Positions 26,988-35,497 of a stretch of 64,000 bases of DNA are shown here, piece after piece. Origin of the DNA: Lachnospiraceae bacterium (GTDB taxonomy: Bacteria > Bacillota > Clostridia > Lachnospirales > Lachnospiraceae); contig JAGBBP010000020.1 in NCBI GenBank assembly GCA_017938405.1, positions 43,648 to 107,647 on the forward strand, given 5' to 3'. Under the pieces are notes generated by a model. The model had not been told where the DNA came from, did no database searches, and worked only from the letters and a program-made list of their open reading frames with translations. Within the stretch, counting starts at the first letter, position 1. The number at the start of each line of letters is the position of its first letter. Position numbers and translations under genes: made by a program.

Positions 26988-28427
26988 ATGTTAAAAAGAA
27001 TTATTACATATAGTTTTTTCGGAGTATTTGTGATTTTTGCGGTGCTTGTTTTGGCGGGTTTTGCGGTTCGGAAGTGGAATGCAGGGAAGATTGCGCCGGG
27101 AGTTACGGTGTGGGGACGAAATTTCTCGGGTTTCACGGTGGAGGAAGCGGAAGCGGTGGTGAAGGAGTTATTGCCGGAGTTTGCGGTGGAACTGCGGTGC
27201 CGGTTTTTGCCGGAACAGAAAGATGTAGTGGAGATAGCAGTGAGAGATTGGGAGGAGCTTCGTTTGCTCCGGGAATGGAGAAACGAGGCAGAGGCGGAGA
27301 AGCGTAACGGAGCGGAGCCGGGAGACGGAGAAGAAACGGGGGGAAGCGGTTGGCGGCTTTCCATGGAGGGACAAGAAGTGTGTTTATCCGGTGCGATGAC
27401 GCCGGTGCGACTGTCGGTGGAAGGGACGTTGGAAAATGTTTTGGCAAAAAGCGGTGAGGTAAAAGCCTGGGAGTGGTTGTACGGAGGGGTAACGGGAAAG
27501 ACGTTCCGGGAAAGAGAGGCGGAAGCGGAGATAACCTTTGATGCAGAAATGTTCCATGAAATGGTAGAGATGCTGGGGGAGATTACGGAAAAGGAAGCAA
27601 AGGATGCCACGGTGTGCTGGGAAGACGGCGCAGTAAAGGTAACGGAAAGTGAACGAGGCTTTCGGTTGTGTCGGGAGAAAATATGGAAGGATGAGGAGCG
27701 GGTGACGGCAGAGGTGCTTGCCCGGTTGCAAAAAGGTCCGGCGGAGCGTATGGTACTTCGGTTTGATTTGAAAGGAGAAGTGTTGGAGCCGGGCTTGTCC
27801 TATGCCCAAGCGGGGAAATGCAATACGATAATCGGGGAGTATTCAACAGGATATGCAGGCGCCGGCACGGGCAGGGCGCAAAACATTTCTGCAGGGGCGG
27901 CAAGGCTTCATGGGAAGGTCATTTTGCCGTGGGAGGCCTTTTCCGTGGCGGAGGCACTGCAACCCTTTACGGAGGCAAACGGATACGCGGCGGGGGGCAC
28001 CTACATCGACGGACAGTTATCGGAAAGCATGGGCGGCGGAGTGTGTCAGCTTTCCACCACGCTGTACAATGCGCTGTTGCAAACAAATCTCACAATCACC
28101 GAGCGTCATCCCCATTCAATGCCGGTGGGGTATGTGCCATTGGGACGGGATGCGGCCATTGCGGGAGACTATAAAGACCTGAAGTTTCAAAATACCTCCG
28201 GGGTGCCGGTGCTGCTACTGTGCGAGGCTACGGGGGATGCGGTGAAGGTGACACTGTACGGCGGAGAGGAATCGGGAAGAGGACCGGTAACGGTTGAGAG
28301 CAGGGTGACGGAGGAAACAAAAGAGAGTGTGACGGTGGAAGTGTATCGGGAAGAACGAGGAGCAGACAGTGGAATAAAAAGAGAACGAGTGAGCAGGGAT
28401 AAGTACCGAAAACAAGAAAAGAAATAA
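26988..28427 (+). CDS. VanW-family extracellular protein
   Basis: 479 residues. One N-terminal transmembrane anchor (about 5-27), a region of about 230 residues with the spacing of peptidoglycan-binding-like (PG-binding_4) repeats, then the VanW domain. Its hallmark is GGGVCQLSTTLYNALLQ, preceded by NISAGAARLHGKVILPWEAF. VanW occurs in vancomycin-resistance clusters but is common in Clostridia without resistance; its biochemical role is unsettled. ATG 26988 has GGAAGG 8 bases upstream; a GTG at 26979 is too close. No other van genes are nearby. Confidence 0.85.
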   Translation: MLKRIITYSFFGVFVIFAVLVLAGFAVRKWNAGKIAPGVTVWGRNFSGFTVEEAEAVVKELLPEFAVELRCRFLPEQKDVVEIAVRDWEELRLLREWRNEAEAEKRNGAEPGDGEETGGSGWRLSMEGQEVCLSGAMTPVRLSVEGTLENVLAKSGEVKAWEWLYGGVTGKTFREREAEAEITFDAEMFHEMVEMLGEITEKEAKDATVCWEDGAVKVTESERGFRLCREKIWKDEERVTAEVLARLQKGPAERMVLRFDLKGEVLEPGLSYAQAGKCNTIIGEYSTGYAGAGTGRAQNISAGAARLHGKVILPWEAFSVAEALQPFTEANGYAAGGTYIDGQLSESMGGGVCQLSTTLYNALLQTNLTITERHPHSMPVGYVPLGRDAAIAGDYKDLKFQNTSGVPVLLLCEATGDAVKVTLYGGEESGRGPVTVESRVTEETKESVTVEVYREERGADSGIKRERVSRDKYRKQEKK

Positions 28428-28433
28428 AACGAT

Positions 28434-28475
28434 GCCCCTTGGGAATCATAGAGGAACTCCCAAGGGGCTTTGTGT
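28434..28475. terminator. Terminator between VanW and nuclease genes
   Basis: GCCCCTTGGGA / TCCCAAGGGGC with a 12-base loop, between convergent genes. Confidence 0.8.
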
Positions 28476-28481
28476 GTCCTG

Positions 28482-29429
28482 TTATTGCTGTTGTTTCTCT
28501 GCGAGAAGTGCCTTTAAGTGAGCGATTTCAGCATCCTTTTCGGCAAGGGCTTCGTCTTTTTCGGCAAGGGCTTCGTCTTTTTCGGCAAGGGCTTCGTCCT
28601 TCTCGGCAAGAGCCTCGTCCAGTTTGGCAAGAACTCGTTCTTTCTCAGCAATGAGAGCCTCTTTCTTGGCAAGTGCGGCTTCGGCCCGTTCGATTCGGAT
28701 TTCCTGCCCGCGACGGATACGATTGGCCTCTTCCACGCCCTCCATAAAGATGCGCATGGATTCATCCTGACTGGATTCAAACATAGTTTCGGCAGCGCTG
28801 GAGATGTATTCGTTTTCTTGTGCCATTTTCTTAATCGCCTCCCAAGTGGTTGCTTTAAACAGCCGTGCCCAGTGGTTGATGCCGTACTTGCGGTCTTCTT
28901 CCGTGGCCAGCTCTATCTGATTTAAGTTTACCACAGATAAGGCGAATTTACCAGTGTATATTTCGTGATTCTTAATATTTAGCAGTTGATAGGTGGCGTA
29001 AAACTCCGGAGTAACCCCCTTTAAGTCATAGTCCAAAAACCCGATATGTCGGACCGGTTTCACGTCTAAGTAGGATTCTCCTTTTTTCAGATGGTCAAAG
29101 GTACGGCAGGCATAGGTTAGAGAACGCTCCGGCCAGTCTGCTTCATCCACGACCTGTACTTCAAAGTTTATGATGCTGTTGTCGTTTAACAAAACCTTCA
29201 AATCAAGGATGAAGGTTTTGTCTGTAGGCATGGTTTTAAATTCAAACGGGTTTAGCACTTCCACGGAGCGAATTTCTTCCGGGTGCATATGGAGCAGTGA
29301 AGCACACAACCCAAGTAATGCTTTCGGGTTCTTTTGAAAGACTACATGAAACATACAGTCATTTGTCAGTCGAAATTCCACCTCGCCGGTGGCGTCTTTT
29401 AGCGATGTACAGTGTTGTAAGTTTGACAA
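28482..29429 (-). CDS. PD-(D/E)XK nuclease, Rpn/PDDEXK-transposase type, with coiled-coil tail
   Basis: 315 residues. The nuclease core has FRLTNDCMFHVVF near the start, then ILDLKVL and NFEVQV, giving the D...ExQ active-site pattern of the PDDEXK_2/Rpn recombination-promoting nuclease families. About 90 C-terminal residues form a coiled coil including exact heptads ALAEKDE. The TTG at 29427-29429 is chosen because AGGAGGAG sits 6 bases upstream; the ATG at 29453 would place the RBS inside the gene. It is transcribed from a strong promoter at 29574-29602 through a conserved leader. Such genes are typically multi-copy. Confidence 0.8.
   Translation of the reverse strand: MSNLQHCTSLKDATGEVEFRLTNDCMFHVVFQKNPKALLGLCASLLHMHPEEIRSVEVLNPFEFKTMPTDKTFILDLKVLLNDNSIINFEVQVVDEADWPERSLTYACRTFDHLKKGESYLDVKPVRHIGFLDYDLKGVTPEFYATYQLLNIKNHEIYTGKFALSVVNLNQIELATEEDRKYGINHWARLFKATTWEAIKKMAQENEYISSAAETMFESSQDESMRIFMEGVEEANRIRRGQEIRIERAEAALAKKEALIAEKERVLAKLDEALAEKDEALAEKDEALAEKDEALAEKDAEIAHLKALLAEKQQQ
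28540..28623 (-). repeat. 21-base tandem repeat in the nuclease gene
   Basis: Four consecutive 21-base units (28540, 28561, 28582, 28603). The first two are identical, the third differs at 2 positions, the fourth at more. Each encodes one seven-residue coiled-coil heptad, so copy-number change keeps the frame. Confidence 0.85.
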
Positions 29430-29474
29430 TTTTCTCCTCCTTTTGTAAATCAATCATACGTTAAATTACACTTC

Positions 29475-29570
29475 ATTCCATGGAATCTTCCGGCGGAACC
29501 GCCGAAGAAAGAGCCTTTCATGTGCCTCGACACCTGCGCAAGTGTCGGATAAACACAGCTCCGATATATG
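29475..29570 (-). ncRNA. Conserved leader RNA of the nuclease gene
   Basis: Read on the minus strand, the transcript begins near 29567 and contains CCGACACTTGCGCAGGTGT (29548-29530), an AAGGCTCTTT segment, a hairpin (CTTCGGCGG / CCGCCGGAAG) and the perfect palindrome ATTCCATGGAAT (29486-29475). The same ordered elements occur on the plus strand at 42137-42213. 17 of 19 bases agree in the first motif, and the spacing to the palindrome is almost equal (74 versus 77 bases). The function is unknown. Confidence 0.6.
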
Positions 29571-29573
29571 TCT

Positions 29574-29602
29574 ATTATACAGTAATCAACAGACTGTGAC
29601 AA
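29574..29602 (-). promoter_or_regulatory. Promoter of the nuclease gene
   Basis: Minus strand TTGTCA (29597-29602), exactly 17 bases, TATAAT (29574-29579). Confidence 0.75.
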
Positions 29603-29811
29603 GATAAAACAAATACCTGACATGTAGAAAAATCCGATATCCTTTTGTAAGGATTGCACAAAAAACATGAGGTATTAAAAGCACTTCAAACCCTTATAGA
29701 TCAAGGCGTTGAAGCGAATTTTGCCGGTGTGACACATGATTCCGTGAGGAAGGAACCTTCTCCTTTAGGTCCTTCGTCCTAAAATTTTCTGAAAAACTTT
29801 CAAAAACCCCC

Positions 29812-29839
29812 TAAAGTATTTTTCCTGCACTGCCGATAT
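29812..29839 (+). promoter_or_regulatory. Sigma-28 (SigD/FliA) promoter of flagellin
   Basis: TAAA at 29812-29815, a 16-base spacer and GCCGATAT at 29832-29839, matching the sigma-28 consensus TAAA-N15/16-GCCGATAA. It leaves a leader of about 170 bases. Confidence 0.85.
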
Positions 29840-29949
29840 AGTTAGTGTAAGGACAAAACACTTGTCCACAGGGAAGTTTCTTCCCACAGGCAGAAGTTCA
29901 AATCCTAGGTGAACCCACTGCCGCAAACAAACAACTAAAACAAAAGTGA

Positions 29950-30010
29950 CCCGAAAGGATTCGGGGGACTTCATCCCTCATAGCGAGAGGATGGAACCAT
30001 TATAAGGAGG
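29950..30010 (+). promoter_or_regulatory. Candidate CsrA sites in the flagellin leader
   Basis: CCCGAA (29950-29955) and TTCGGG (29960-29965) close a hairpin whose four-base loop is AGGA, the preferred CsrA recognition context. A second hairpin (CATCC...GGATG, 29972-29994) follows, then the SD AAGGAGG (30004-30010), a second GGA site. This copies the two-site layout known for B. subtilis hag. No csrA or fliW lies in the window. Confidence 0.5.
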
Positions 30011-30018
30011 TAATTATT

Positions 30019-31662
30019 ATGAGTATGGTAGTTCAACACAACATGCAGGCAATGAATGCCAACAGACAGTTAGGAATCGCAACCGGTTCCCTGAGTAAGT
30101 CCACTGAGAAGCTTTCTTCCGGTTTCAGAATCAACCGTGCAGCAGATGATGCAGCAGGCTTGGCTATTTCCGAGAAGATGAGAAGCCAGATCCGTGGTCT
30201 TAACCAGGCTTCCACCAACGCACAGGACGGTATTTCCTTAATTCAGACCGCTGAAGGTGCTCTTAACGAGACTCACTCCATTCTTCAGAGAATGAGACAG
30301 CTCTCCGTACAGGCAGCCAACGGTACTGAGACCGACGAAGACCGTTCCAACCTTCAGGACGAAGTTGCTCAGCTTCAGGACGAGTTAGATCGTATCGCTG
30401 AGACCACCGAGTTCAACACCATGAAGTTACTTGACGGTTCCTTCAGCGGCAGAGCAGCAGGAAGCACTACTGCAGGCCCGAAGTATGGCGTATATGATGG
30501 TGCAGGTCTTGGCGCTTTCATTACTTCTGATGTAAACGGTGTTAAGGTAGAAGCAACTACGGTAGCAAAGCAGGGCGGTGAGTCTGCAGTTTGGTCCAAT
30601 GATGGTAAGACCTTGACCTTGAATCTTGCACTGAATGTAACCTACTCTCAGGAAGAGATTGATTCTCTTATTGAGAAGGCTGTACAGGAAGACTCCAATG
30701 CAACTAATGTTCCGGCTAACGTATCTGTTAAGTTCGCAAATGGTGTATACACTGCAACCTCTGCTACCACTGTAACCAGTGCAGCAACCAGCCAGGGCCT
30801 TAAGGCTAACATGGCAGCGACTGCAATTACCGCTGCAGCAGTAGGTGCAAATAAGATTGAGCTTACTGCAAACAAGTATGGTGCAGATATGAATATCACC
30901 ATTGAGCTTACCTTTGATGCTGAGGCTGGAAAGGAAGAAGCGGCTCTTAAGACTCCGGCAGCATATGACATGACTGCAGCAGATGGTGATGTTGATGGTA
31001 ACGAAGCGGTTTATACTTTAAAGTTACAGGCTGGTAAGGAATATACCGCTGAGGATATCGAAGAGATCTTAGCTAAGGGTGGTCTGGATATGACCGTTAA
31101 GTTAAGCGGTAACACTGCTAACAATGGTACTGACGAGCCGAATACCCTTATGGCAGTTGATTCTACAGCAGCTAAGCAGGATCTCGTATTAGATGGCGGC
31201 GCAGGTCTTGGTGATACCGATGCATTCCTTGGTCAGGCTAACTATGATGTAACTTCCGCAGCAGGCGGAATGAAGCTTCAGGTTGGTGCTAACGAGGGAC
31301 AGACCATCAGCTTCAACATCGACGATATGAGCGCTCTTTCCCTTGGTGTAAACGGTACTAACGTACGCGTAGACGATCAGGATAAGGCTGCTAGCTCCAT
31401 TAAGGCTATCGACGGTGCTATCGAGAAGGTTTCCAAGCAGCGTTCCGCACTCGGTGCTATCCAGAACCGTCTGGAGCACACCATTGCAAACCTTGACGTT
31501 GCAGCTGAGAACTTACAGACCGCTGAGTCTCGTATCCGTGACGTTGACATGGCTAAGGAAATGGTTGAGTACAGCAAGAATAACATCTTGTCTCAGGCTT
31601 CCCAGTCTATGTTGGCTCAGGCTAATCAGTCCAACCAGGGCGTTCTTTCCTTACTTGGCTAA
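30019..31662 (+). CDS. fliC: Flagellin
   Basis: 547 residues. The N-terminal D0/D1 region ([16 protein letters not shown], then [20 protein letters not shown]) and the C-terminal D1/D0 region ([20 protein letters not shown], then [11 protein letters not shown]) are highly conserved. The central 150-430 region is variable, surface-exposed and rich in Ala, Thr and Asn, typical of glycosylation targets. The codon use is strongly biased, as for an abundant protein. It is the only flagellar structural gene in the window and is followed by a glycan-related gene cluster. AAGGAGG precedes the ATG. Confidence 0.97.
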   Translation: MSMVVQHNMQAMNANRQLGIATGSLSKSTEKLSSGFRINRAADDAAGLAISEKMRSQIRGLNQASTNAQDGISLIQTAEGALNETHSILQRMRQLSVQAANGTETDEDRSNLQDEVAQLQDELDRIAETTEFNTMKLLDGSFSGRAAGSTTAGPKYGVYDGAGLGAFITSDVNGVKVEATTVAKQGGESAVWSNDGKTLTLNLALNVTYSQEEIDSLIEKAVQEDSNATNVPANVSVKFANGVYTATSATTVTSAATSQGLKANMAATAITAAAVGANKIELTANKYGADMNITIELTFDAEAGKEEAALKTPAAYDMTAADGDVDGNEAVYTLKLQAGKEYTAEDIEEILAKGGLDMTVKLSGNTANNGTDEPNTLMAVDSTAAKQDLVLDGGAGLGDTDAFLGQANYDVTSAAGGMKLQVGANEGQTISFNIDDMSALSLGVNGTNVRVDDQDKAASSIKAIDGAIEKVSKQRSALGAIQNRLEHTIANLDVAAENLQTAESRIRDVDMAKEMVEYSKNNILSQASQSMLAQANQSNQGVLSLLG

Positions 31663-31703
31663 TTGCTTAGCAGGATAAACGCAACATACACATAAGTTTA
31701 TTT

Positions 31704-31784
31704 GGAGGGGTCCCGCACCTAGGAGTGGGGCTCCTCTTTACGTTGAAAAAAAGCGTGAAATGTCTAAACATTTCACGCTTTTTT
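31704..31784 (+). terminator. Two successive terminators after flagellin
   Basis: A first hairpin near 31704-31736 (GAGG..CCC / GGG..CCTC, then TTT) and a second, perfect one, AAGCGTGAAATGT / ACATTTCACGCTT flanked by A and T runs (about 31746-31784). Doubling suits a very strong transcript. Confidence 0.75.
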
Positions 31785-31811
31785 GTCGATACTTAGATTA
31801 AGGTGTAGTAT
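31783..31811 (+). promoter_or_regulatory. Putative promoter of the GT2-TPR gene
   Basis: TTGTCG (31783-31788), 17-base spacer, TAGTAT (31806-31811). It starts directly in the T-run of the flagellin terminator. Confidence 0.45.
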
Positions 31812-31830
31812 ACTCAAAAGGGGGATTTTT

Positions 31831-33726
31831 ATGGAGAAGACAAGACCGGTATTAAGTATCTCCATGTTGGTTTCCAACAACCGGAGAGATACCATAGAAA
31901 AGTGTATGGAGTCCTTGGTGCCGCTTATGAATGCAGTACCGAGTGAGCTTATTATTGTAGATACGGGATGCACCGACGGTTCCGTAGACATTGCAAGAAA
32001 GTATGCGGATAAGGTGGTGCGGTTTACCTGGTGCAAAGATTTTTCTGCGGCGAGAAATGCAGGTCTTTTCGAATGTACCGGAGAATGGTTTTTATATCTG
32101 GATGATGATGAATGGTTTGAGGATGTATCGGAGTTGATTGCTTTCTTTCGTGGGGAGGAAAGGAAACATTACGATACGCTGTGGTATATCCAGAGAAACT
32201 ATAATGATTTTGAAGGAACCGCATACTCGGACAGCTATGTGGGCAGGTGTGTAAAAAGAACGTCCCAGACAAAGTTTTGCGGTAAGATTCATGAATGGTT
32301 GGAACCGTTACCACAGAGAATTAAGCAGGTAGATTCTTTTGTGCATCATTACGGGTATGTGTTTAAGACAGAGGAAGACAGAAAAAAACATTTGGAACGG
32401 AATCTTTCCTTGGAAGAAGCGGCAGTAAAAGAAAACCCGGAGGATATCCGGATGTGTTGTCAGTTGGTGCAGGAATACCGGTCAGCCAAGCGTTTTGAAG
32501 ATGCGGAAAGGTTTGCAAAGGAGACGCTGCAACGTACAAAATATGAGAAAACCAATTCCTTTGTACAGTATTTATTGATTACTCTGCCGAAAATTTATAT
32601 GGAGGCCGAAGAGATAGAGAAGGCACTTGCAGAGTACGAGCGTCTTTTGAGAGAAGAGATACTGCTACATCAAAGCAAGCTGGCGATTTACTGTGAAAGG
32701 GCCTTCTTATATGGAAGGGAGAATAGGGAAAAGGAAGCGGCAGAGGAAAGTTTACGCTATTTGGAGGAGTACGGGGTTGTTCCGGGAAAAGATGAACCTC
32801 AGGAATTTCCGATTATGGATTTTGAGCAGTACCGTTCCAAATTTAACCGGCAGAGGGTAATAAAGAGCGGTATTACCGGTGCTATGTTAAGTAAGGAGTA
32901 CGGATATTTGGGACGACTTTTTGCGGGGCTGGACTGGGTGCATGATACGGAAATATCGAAAGAAATGGTAAAAGCACTGGTGCAGTGTTATTTGTTTAGT
33001 AAAGACGAATCTTTACTTTTGCGGGAATTGGGGCGCGTATTGAAGGAAGAAGCGTTGCGAATGCCGGTGTATGCGATTTTACATTCGGCATATGTAGAGT
33101 TCTCGGAACGACGTCCGGAATTGGCCGCGGTGTTGGAGAAACTTAACCGTAGGGACGGTAATTTCGGATTTTTTCATTTGCTTTATACGGAAGGGAAAGG
33201 GATTACCACGGAAGCAGATATTACGGATTATTACGAAAAAAGCGACCGGAAATATGATGTGGAAGTGGCGGAACTGTTTTTAGAAGGCTGTGAACGGAAG
33301 TTGTCCGGGTTCGGAACTTTCGAAAACGGTATGACTGTGGAAGCTACCGTAAAAGAGTATATCCTTTGGGCAAATCGCTATGAGGCGGCCTTGTTCGGCG
33401 ATGGAAAACAAGTGAAGGAGGAAGGCCGGGAATGTCCACCGGCCATACAGCTTGCCCGTATGCTGGAAGAGGTATTGCCGGAGCCGGATTTGGCAGTGTG
33501 TGGCGAAAAACTGAAACAAGTGGTGGCAATGTATCCGGTCATGCTTCCGGTAGCAAAGGCATTGCTTGCGGAAAAAGAAGTTGCTATTTTGGCAGGGCAA
33601 TTAAAAACAATGGCGCGGAATTTGTTAATCGAAGGAAAGACAGAGGAAGCAAAGGCGGTACTTTCGGAATTGGCGGTACTGGTACCGGGGGATGCGGAGG
33701 TAAAGGAACTGCTTACAGGTAATTAA
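31831..33726 (+). CDS. GT2 glycosyltransferase with C-terminal TPR region
   Basis: 631 residues. The first 230 are a GT-A fold: SISMLVSNNRRDTIEKCMESL, DTGCTDGSVDIA, then the metal-binding YLDDDEWF. The remaining 400 residues are helical with TPR-like repeats (e.g. YMEAEEIEKALAEYERLL, LIEGKTEEAKAVLSELAVLV). In Clostridia this GT2-TPR architecture is often directly downstream of flagellin, and such enzymes glycosylate it. That assignment is an inference from position. The ATG at 31831 follows AAAGGGGG. The frame opened earlier overlaps the promoter. Confidence 0.85.
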   Translation: MEKTRPVLSISMLVSNNRRDTIEKCMESLVPLMNAVPSELIIVDTGCTDGSVDIARKYADKVVRFTWCKDFSAARNAGLFECTGEWFLYLDDDEWFEDVSELIAFFRGEERKHYDTLWYIQRNYNDFEGTAYSDSYVGRCVKRTSQTKFCGKIHEWLEPLPQRIKQVDSFVHHYGYVFKTEEDRKKHLERNLSLEEAAVKENPEDIRMCCQLVQEYRSAKRFEDAERFAKETLQRTKYEKTNSFVQYLLITLPKIYMEAEEIEKALAEYERLLREEILLHQSKLAIYCERAFLYGRENREKEAAEESLRYLEEYGVVPGKDEPQEFPIMDFEQYRSKFNRQRVIKSGITGAMLSKEYGYLGRLFAGLDWVHDTEISKEMVKALVQCYLFSKDESLLLRELGRVLKEEALRMPVYAILHSAYVEFSERRPELAAVLEKLNRRDGNFGFFHLLYTEGKGITTEADITDYYEKSDRKYDVEVAELFLEGCERKLSGFGTFENGMTVEATVKEYILWANRYEAALFGDGKQVKEEGRECPPAIQLARMLEEVLPEPDLAVCGEKLKQVVAMYPVMLPVAKALLAEKEVAILAGQLKTMARNLLIEGKTEEAKAVLSELAVLVPGDAEVKELLTGN

Positions 33727-33776
33727 AATCTGTATGAAAAGTGTGATTGGAAGAATTTGAAAAGGTCAGATATTGA

Positions 33777-33805
33777 TTGACGAATTATGCGGAAAAAAGT
33801 ATAAT
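33777..33805 (+). promoter_or_regulatory. Promoter of the rfbF-led glycan operon
   Basis: TTGACG (33777-33782), 17-base spacer, TATAAT (33800-33805), 42 bases ahead of the rfbF start. Confidence 0.7.
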
Positions 33806-33846
33806 TTATGAAGAGAACTGTAATAAAAAGAGGGGGCGAATGACAG

Positions 33847-34614
33847 GTGAAAGTAGTAATTCTTGCAGGCGGATACGGTACGCGGCTTTCGGAGGAAACC
33901 CATGCCTTGCCGAAGCCGATGGTGACCATCGGAGGGATGCCGATTTTATGGCATATTATGAAGTACTATTCGGCGTTTGGGTTCCGTGAATTTGTTATAT
34001 GTCTCGGATATAAAGGACATATGATCAAGGAGTATTTTTATAACTATTGGTTGCGCCAATCGGATGTGACGTTGAAGATGTCGGAGGTAGGCACAGATGT
34101 GAAAATACATAAAAACCCTACCGAAAACTGGGAAATAACCCTGGCTGAGACGGGATTGGATTCCCAGACCGGTCTTCGTATTAAGAATATTGAACAGTAT
34201 ATCGGAAAGGAACGTTTCCTCCTTACTTACGGAGACGGCGTCAGCAACGTGGATTTAAATGCGTTGCTTCGTCAACATGAGGAAAGTGGGAAGACGGTTA
34301 CGATTACCGCGGTACAGCCGAAGGGAAGGTTCGGTGTGCTGGACTTTGAGGAAGACCATACAGTAACTTCTTTCAGTGAAAAAGGAAAGAGCAAGTACAT
34401 CAACGCCGGATTTATGGTGGCGGAACCGGAGCTTTTTAACTACCTTGGTGCAAATGAACCGTTGGAGTTTGCACCGTTTGACCGGTTGGTAAGCGAAAAG
34501 AAAATGGGTGTCTATACTCATGACGGATTCTGGAAGTGTATGGATACTTTAAGTGACATGAATATTCTGGAAGGGATCTGGCAGAGCGGTGATGTTCCGT
34601 GGAAGGTTTGGTAA
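33847..34614 (+). CDS. rfbF: Glucose-1-phosphate cytidylyltransferase
   Basis: 255 residues. LAGGYGTRLSEETHALPKPM is the nucleotidyltransferase signature with the CTP-specific variation; TYGDGVSNVD and the ending FWKCMDTLSD fit RfbF. It makes CDP-glucose, the precursor of CDP-linked dideoxy and branched sugars. Start is GTG 33847, with GAGGGGG about 10 bases upstream. The next enzyme of the pathway, CDP-glucose 4,6-dehydratase (RfbG), is not in the window, so the product in this cluster is uncertain. Confidence 0.92.
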   Translation: MKVVILAGGYGTRLSEETHALPKPMVTIGGMPILWHIMKYYSAFGFREFVICLGYKGHMIKEYFYNYWLRQSDVTLKMSEVGTDVKIHKNPTENWEITLAETGLDSQTGLRIKNIEQYIGKERFLLTYGDGVSNVDLNALLRQHEESGKTVTITAVQPKGRFGVLDFEEDHTVTSFSEKGKSKYINAGFMVAEPELFNYLGANEPLEFAPFDRLVSEKKMGVYTHDGFWKCMDTLSDMNILEGIWQSGDVPWKVW

Positions 34615-34678
34615 AACAGCGCTGTCCGATGATGGATTCAGAAAACGAAAATAAAATTACGATAGAAGGAGAAAAGAC

Positions 34679-35485
34679 ATGGAACAAAAATTAAGTGCAC
34701 GCCGTTTGGCAATCGTACCGACAACACATTGTAGTTTGAATTGTAAATTATGCGGGGACTTTTTATACGGTCCGGTAAAACGCAGACATATTCCGATCGA
34801 GGATGTTTGTAAAGATATCGATGCTTGTTTTGATTTGTTTGACGAGGTAGTATGGCTTCAGTTTGTAGGTGGGGAGGTATTCGTTTATCCGGATTTTGCG
34901 AAGCTGTTAAATTATGGATTAAAGTACATTGATCGGTTTGAGCGTCTTGTAATTGAGACCAATGCAACTGTATTTCCGAATGAAGCAGAGCAGGAAGCTT
35001 TGTTAAAATACGGAGACAAGCTGAGTATTTATATCAGCAATTACGGAGAGCTTTCCAAAGCAAGAGACCGGTTTGTGGAGTTCTGTGAGAAGAACAATAT
35101 TCACTGTATTTTAAAGAAGTACTACGGTGAGGACCAGTATTATGGCGGTTGGATTGACAATACCAACCCGCATGACTTAAAGGAGCCGGGGTATGTTTTG
35201 GAAGCAAATTCCAGAAACTGTCCGCAGAATCGTATCAAGAATATGCATGTTTACGATGGAAAGTTACATCGTTGTGCAAATTCCTGCTTTATGTTGGAAA
35301 TGGGGTTATTCCCGCCGAAGGAGAAGGACTTTGTTTACTTGCGGGATGACTCTATGAGCCGTGAGGAAAAACGGGAGATCATTGCAGATTTCTACGAACA
35401 TTCCCGTCGTTCTTGTAAGTATTGTAAGCAGAAATATATGGATATTTTGCCGAGATACGGTGCGGCAGAGCAGGTGAAAGGCTAA
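34679..35485 (+). CDS. Radical SAM protein
   Basis: 268 residues. The cluster motif CSLNCKLC (C-X3-C-X2-C) begins near residue 18 in VPTTHCSLNCKLC. VGGEVFVYP is the GGE motif for SAM binding. Additional cysteines lie at NCPQN, CANSC and CKYCK, in a C-terminal SPASM/Twitch-like region that may hold another cluster. Such enzymes start radical chemistry on sugars, peptides or other substrates. Its position between rfbF and an FkbM gene suggests sugar or flagellin-modification chemistry, but the substrate is unknown. AGAAGGAG precedes the ATG. Confidence 0.85.
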   Translation: MEQKLSARRLAIVPTTHCSLNCKLCGDFLYGPVKRRHIPIEDVCKDIDACFDLFDEVVWLQFVGGEVFVYPDFAKLLNYGLKYIDRFERLVIETNATVFPNEAEQEALLKYGDKLSIYISNYGELSKARDRFVEFCEKNNIHCILKKYYGEDQYYGGWIDNTNPHDLKEPGYVLEANSRNCPQNRIKNMHVYDGKLHRCANSCFMLEMGLFPPKEKDFVYLRDDSMSREEKREIIADFYEHSRRSCKYCKQKYMDILPRYGAAEQVKG

Positions 35486-35497
35486 GGAGGGATAACA

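Noticed and set aside
26988..28427. Vancomycin resistance locus because of VanW
   Set aside because: VanW domains are widespread in Clostridia; no vanH, vanA/B, vanX or vanRS is present.
28518..28925. Plus-strand ORF opposite the nuclease gene with repeated FGKGFVF units
   Set aside because: It is the antisense shadow of the 21-base heptad repeats and has no RBS.
29885..29905. tRNA-like GTTCAAATCC in the flagellin leader
   Set aside because: No acceptor stem or other cloverleaf arms are found around it.
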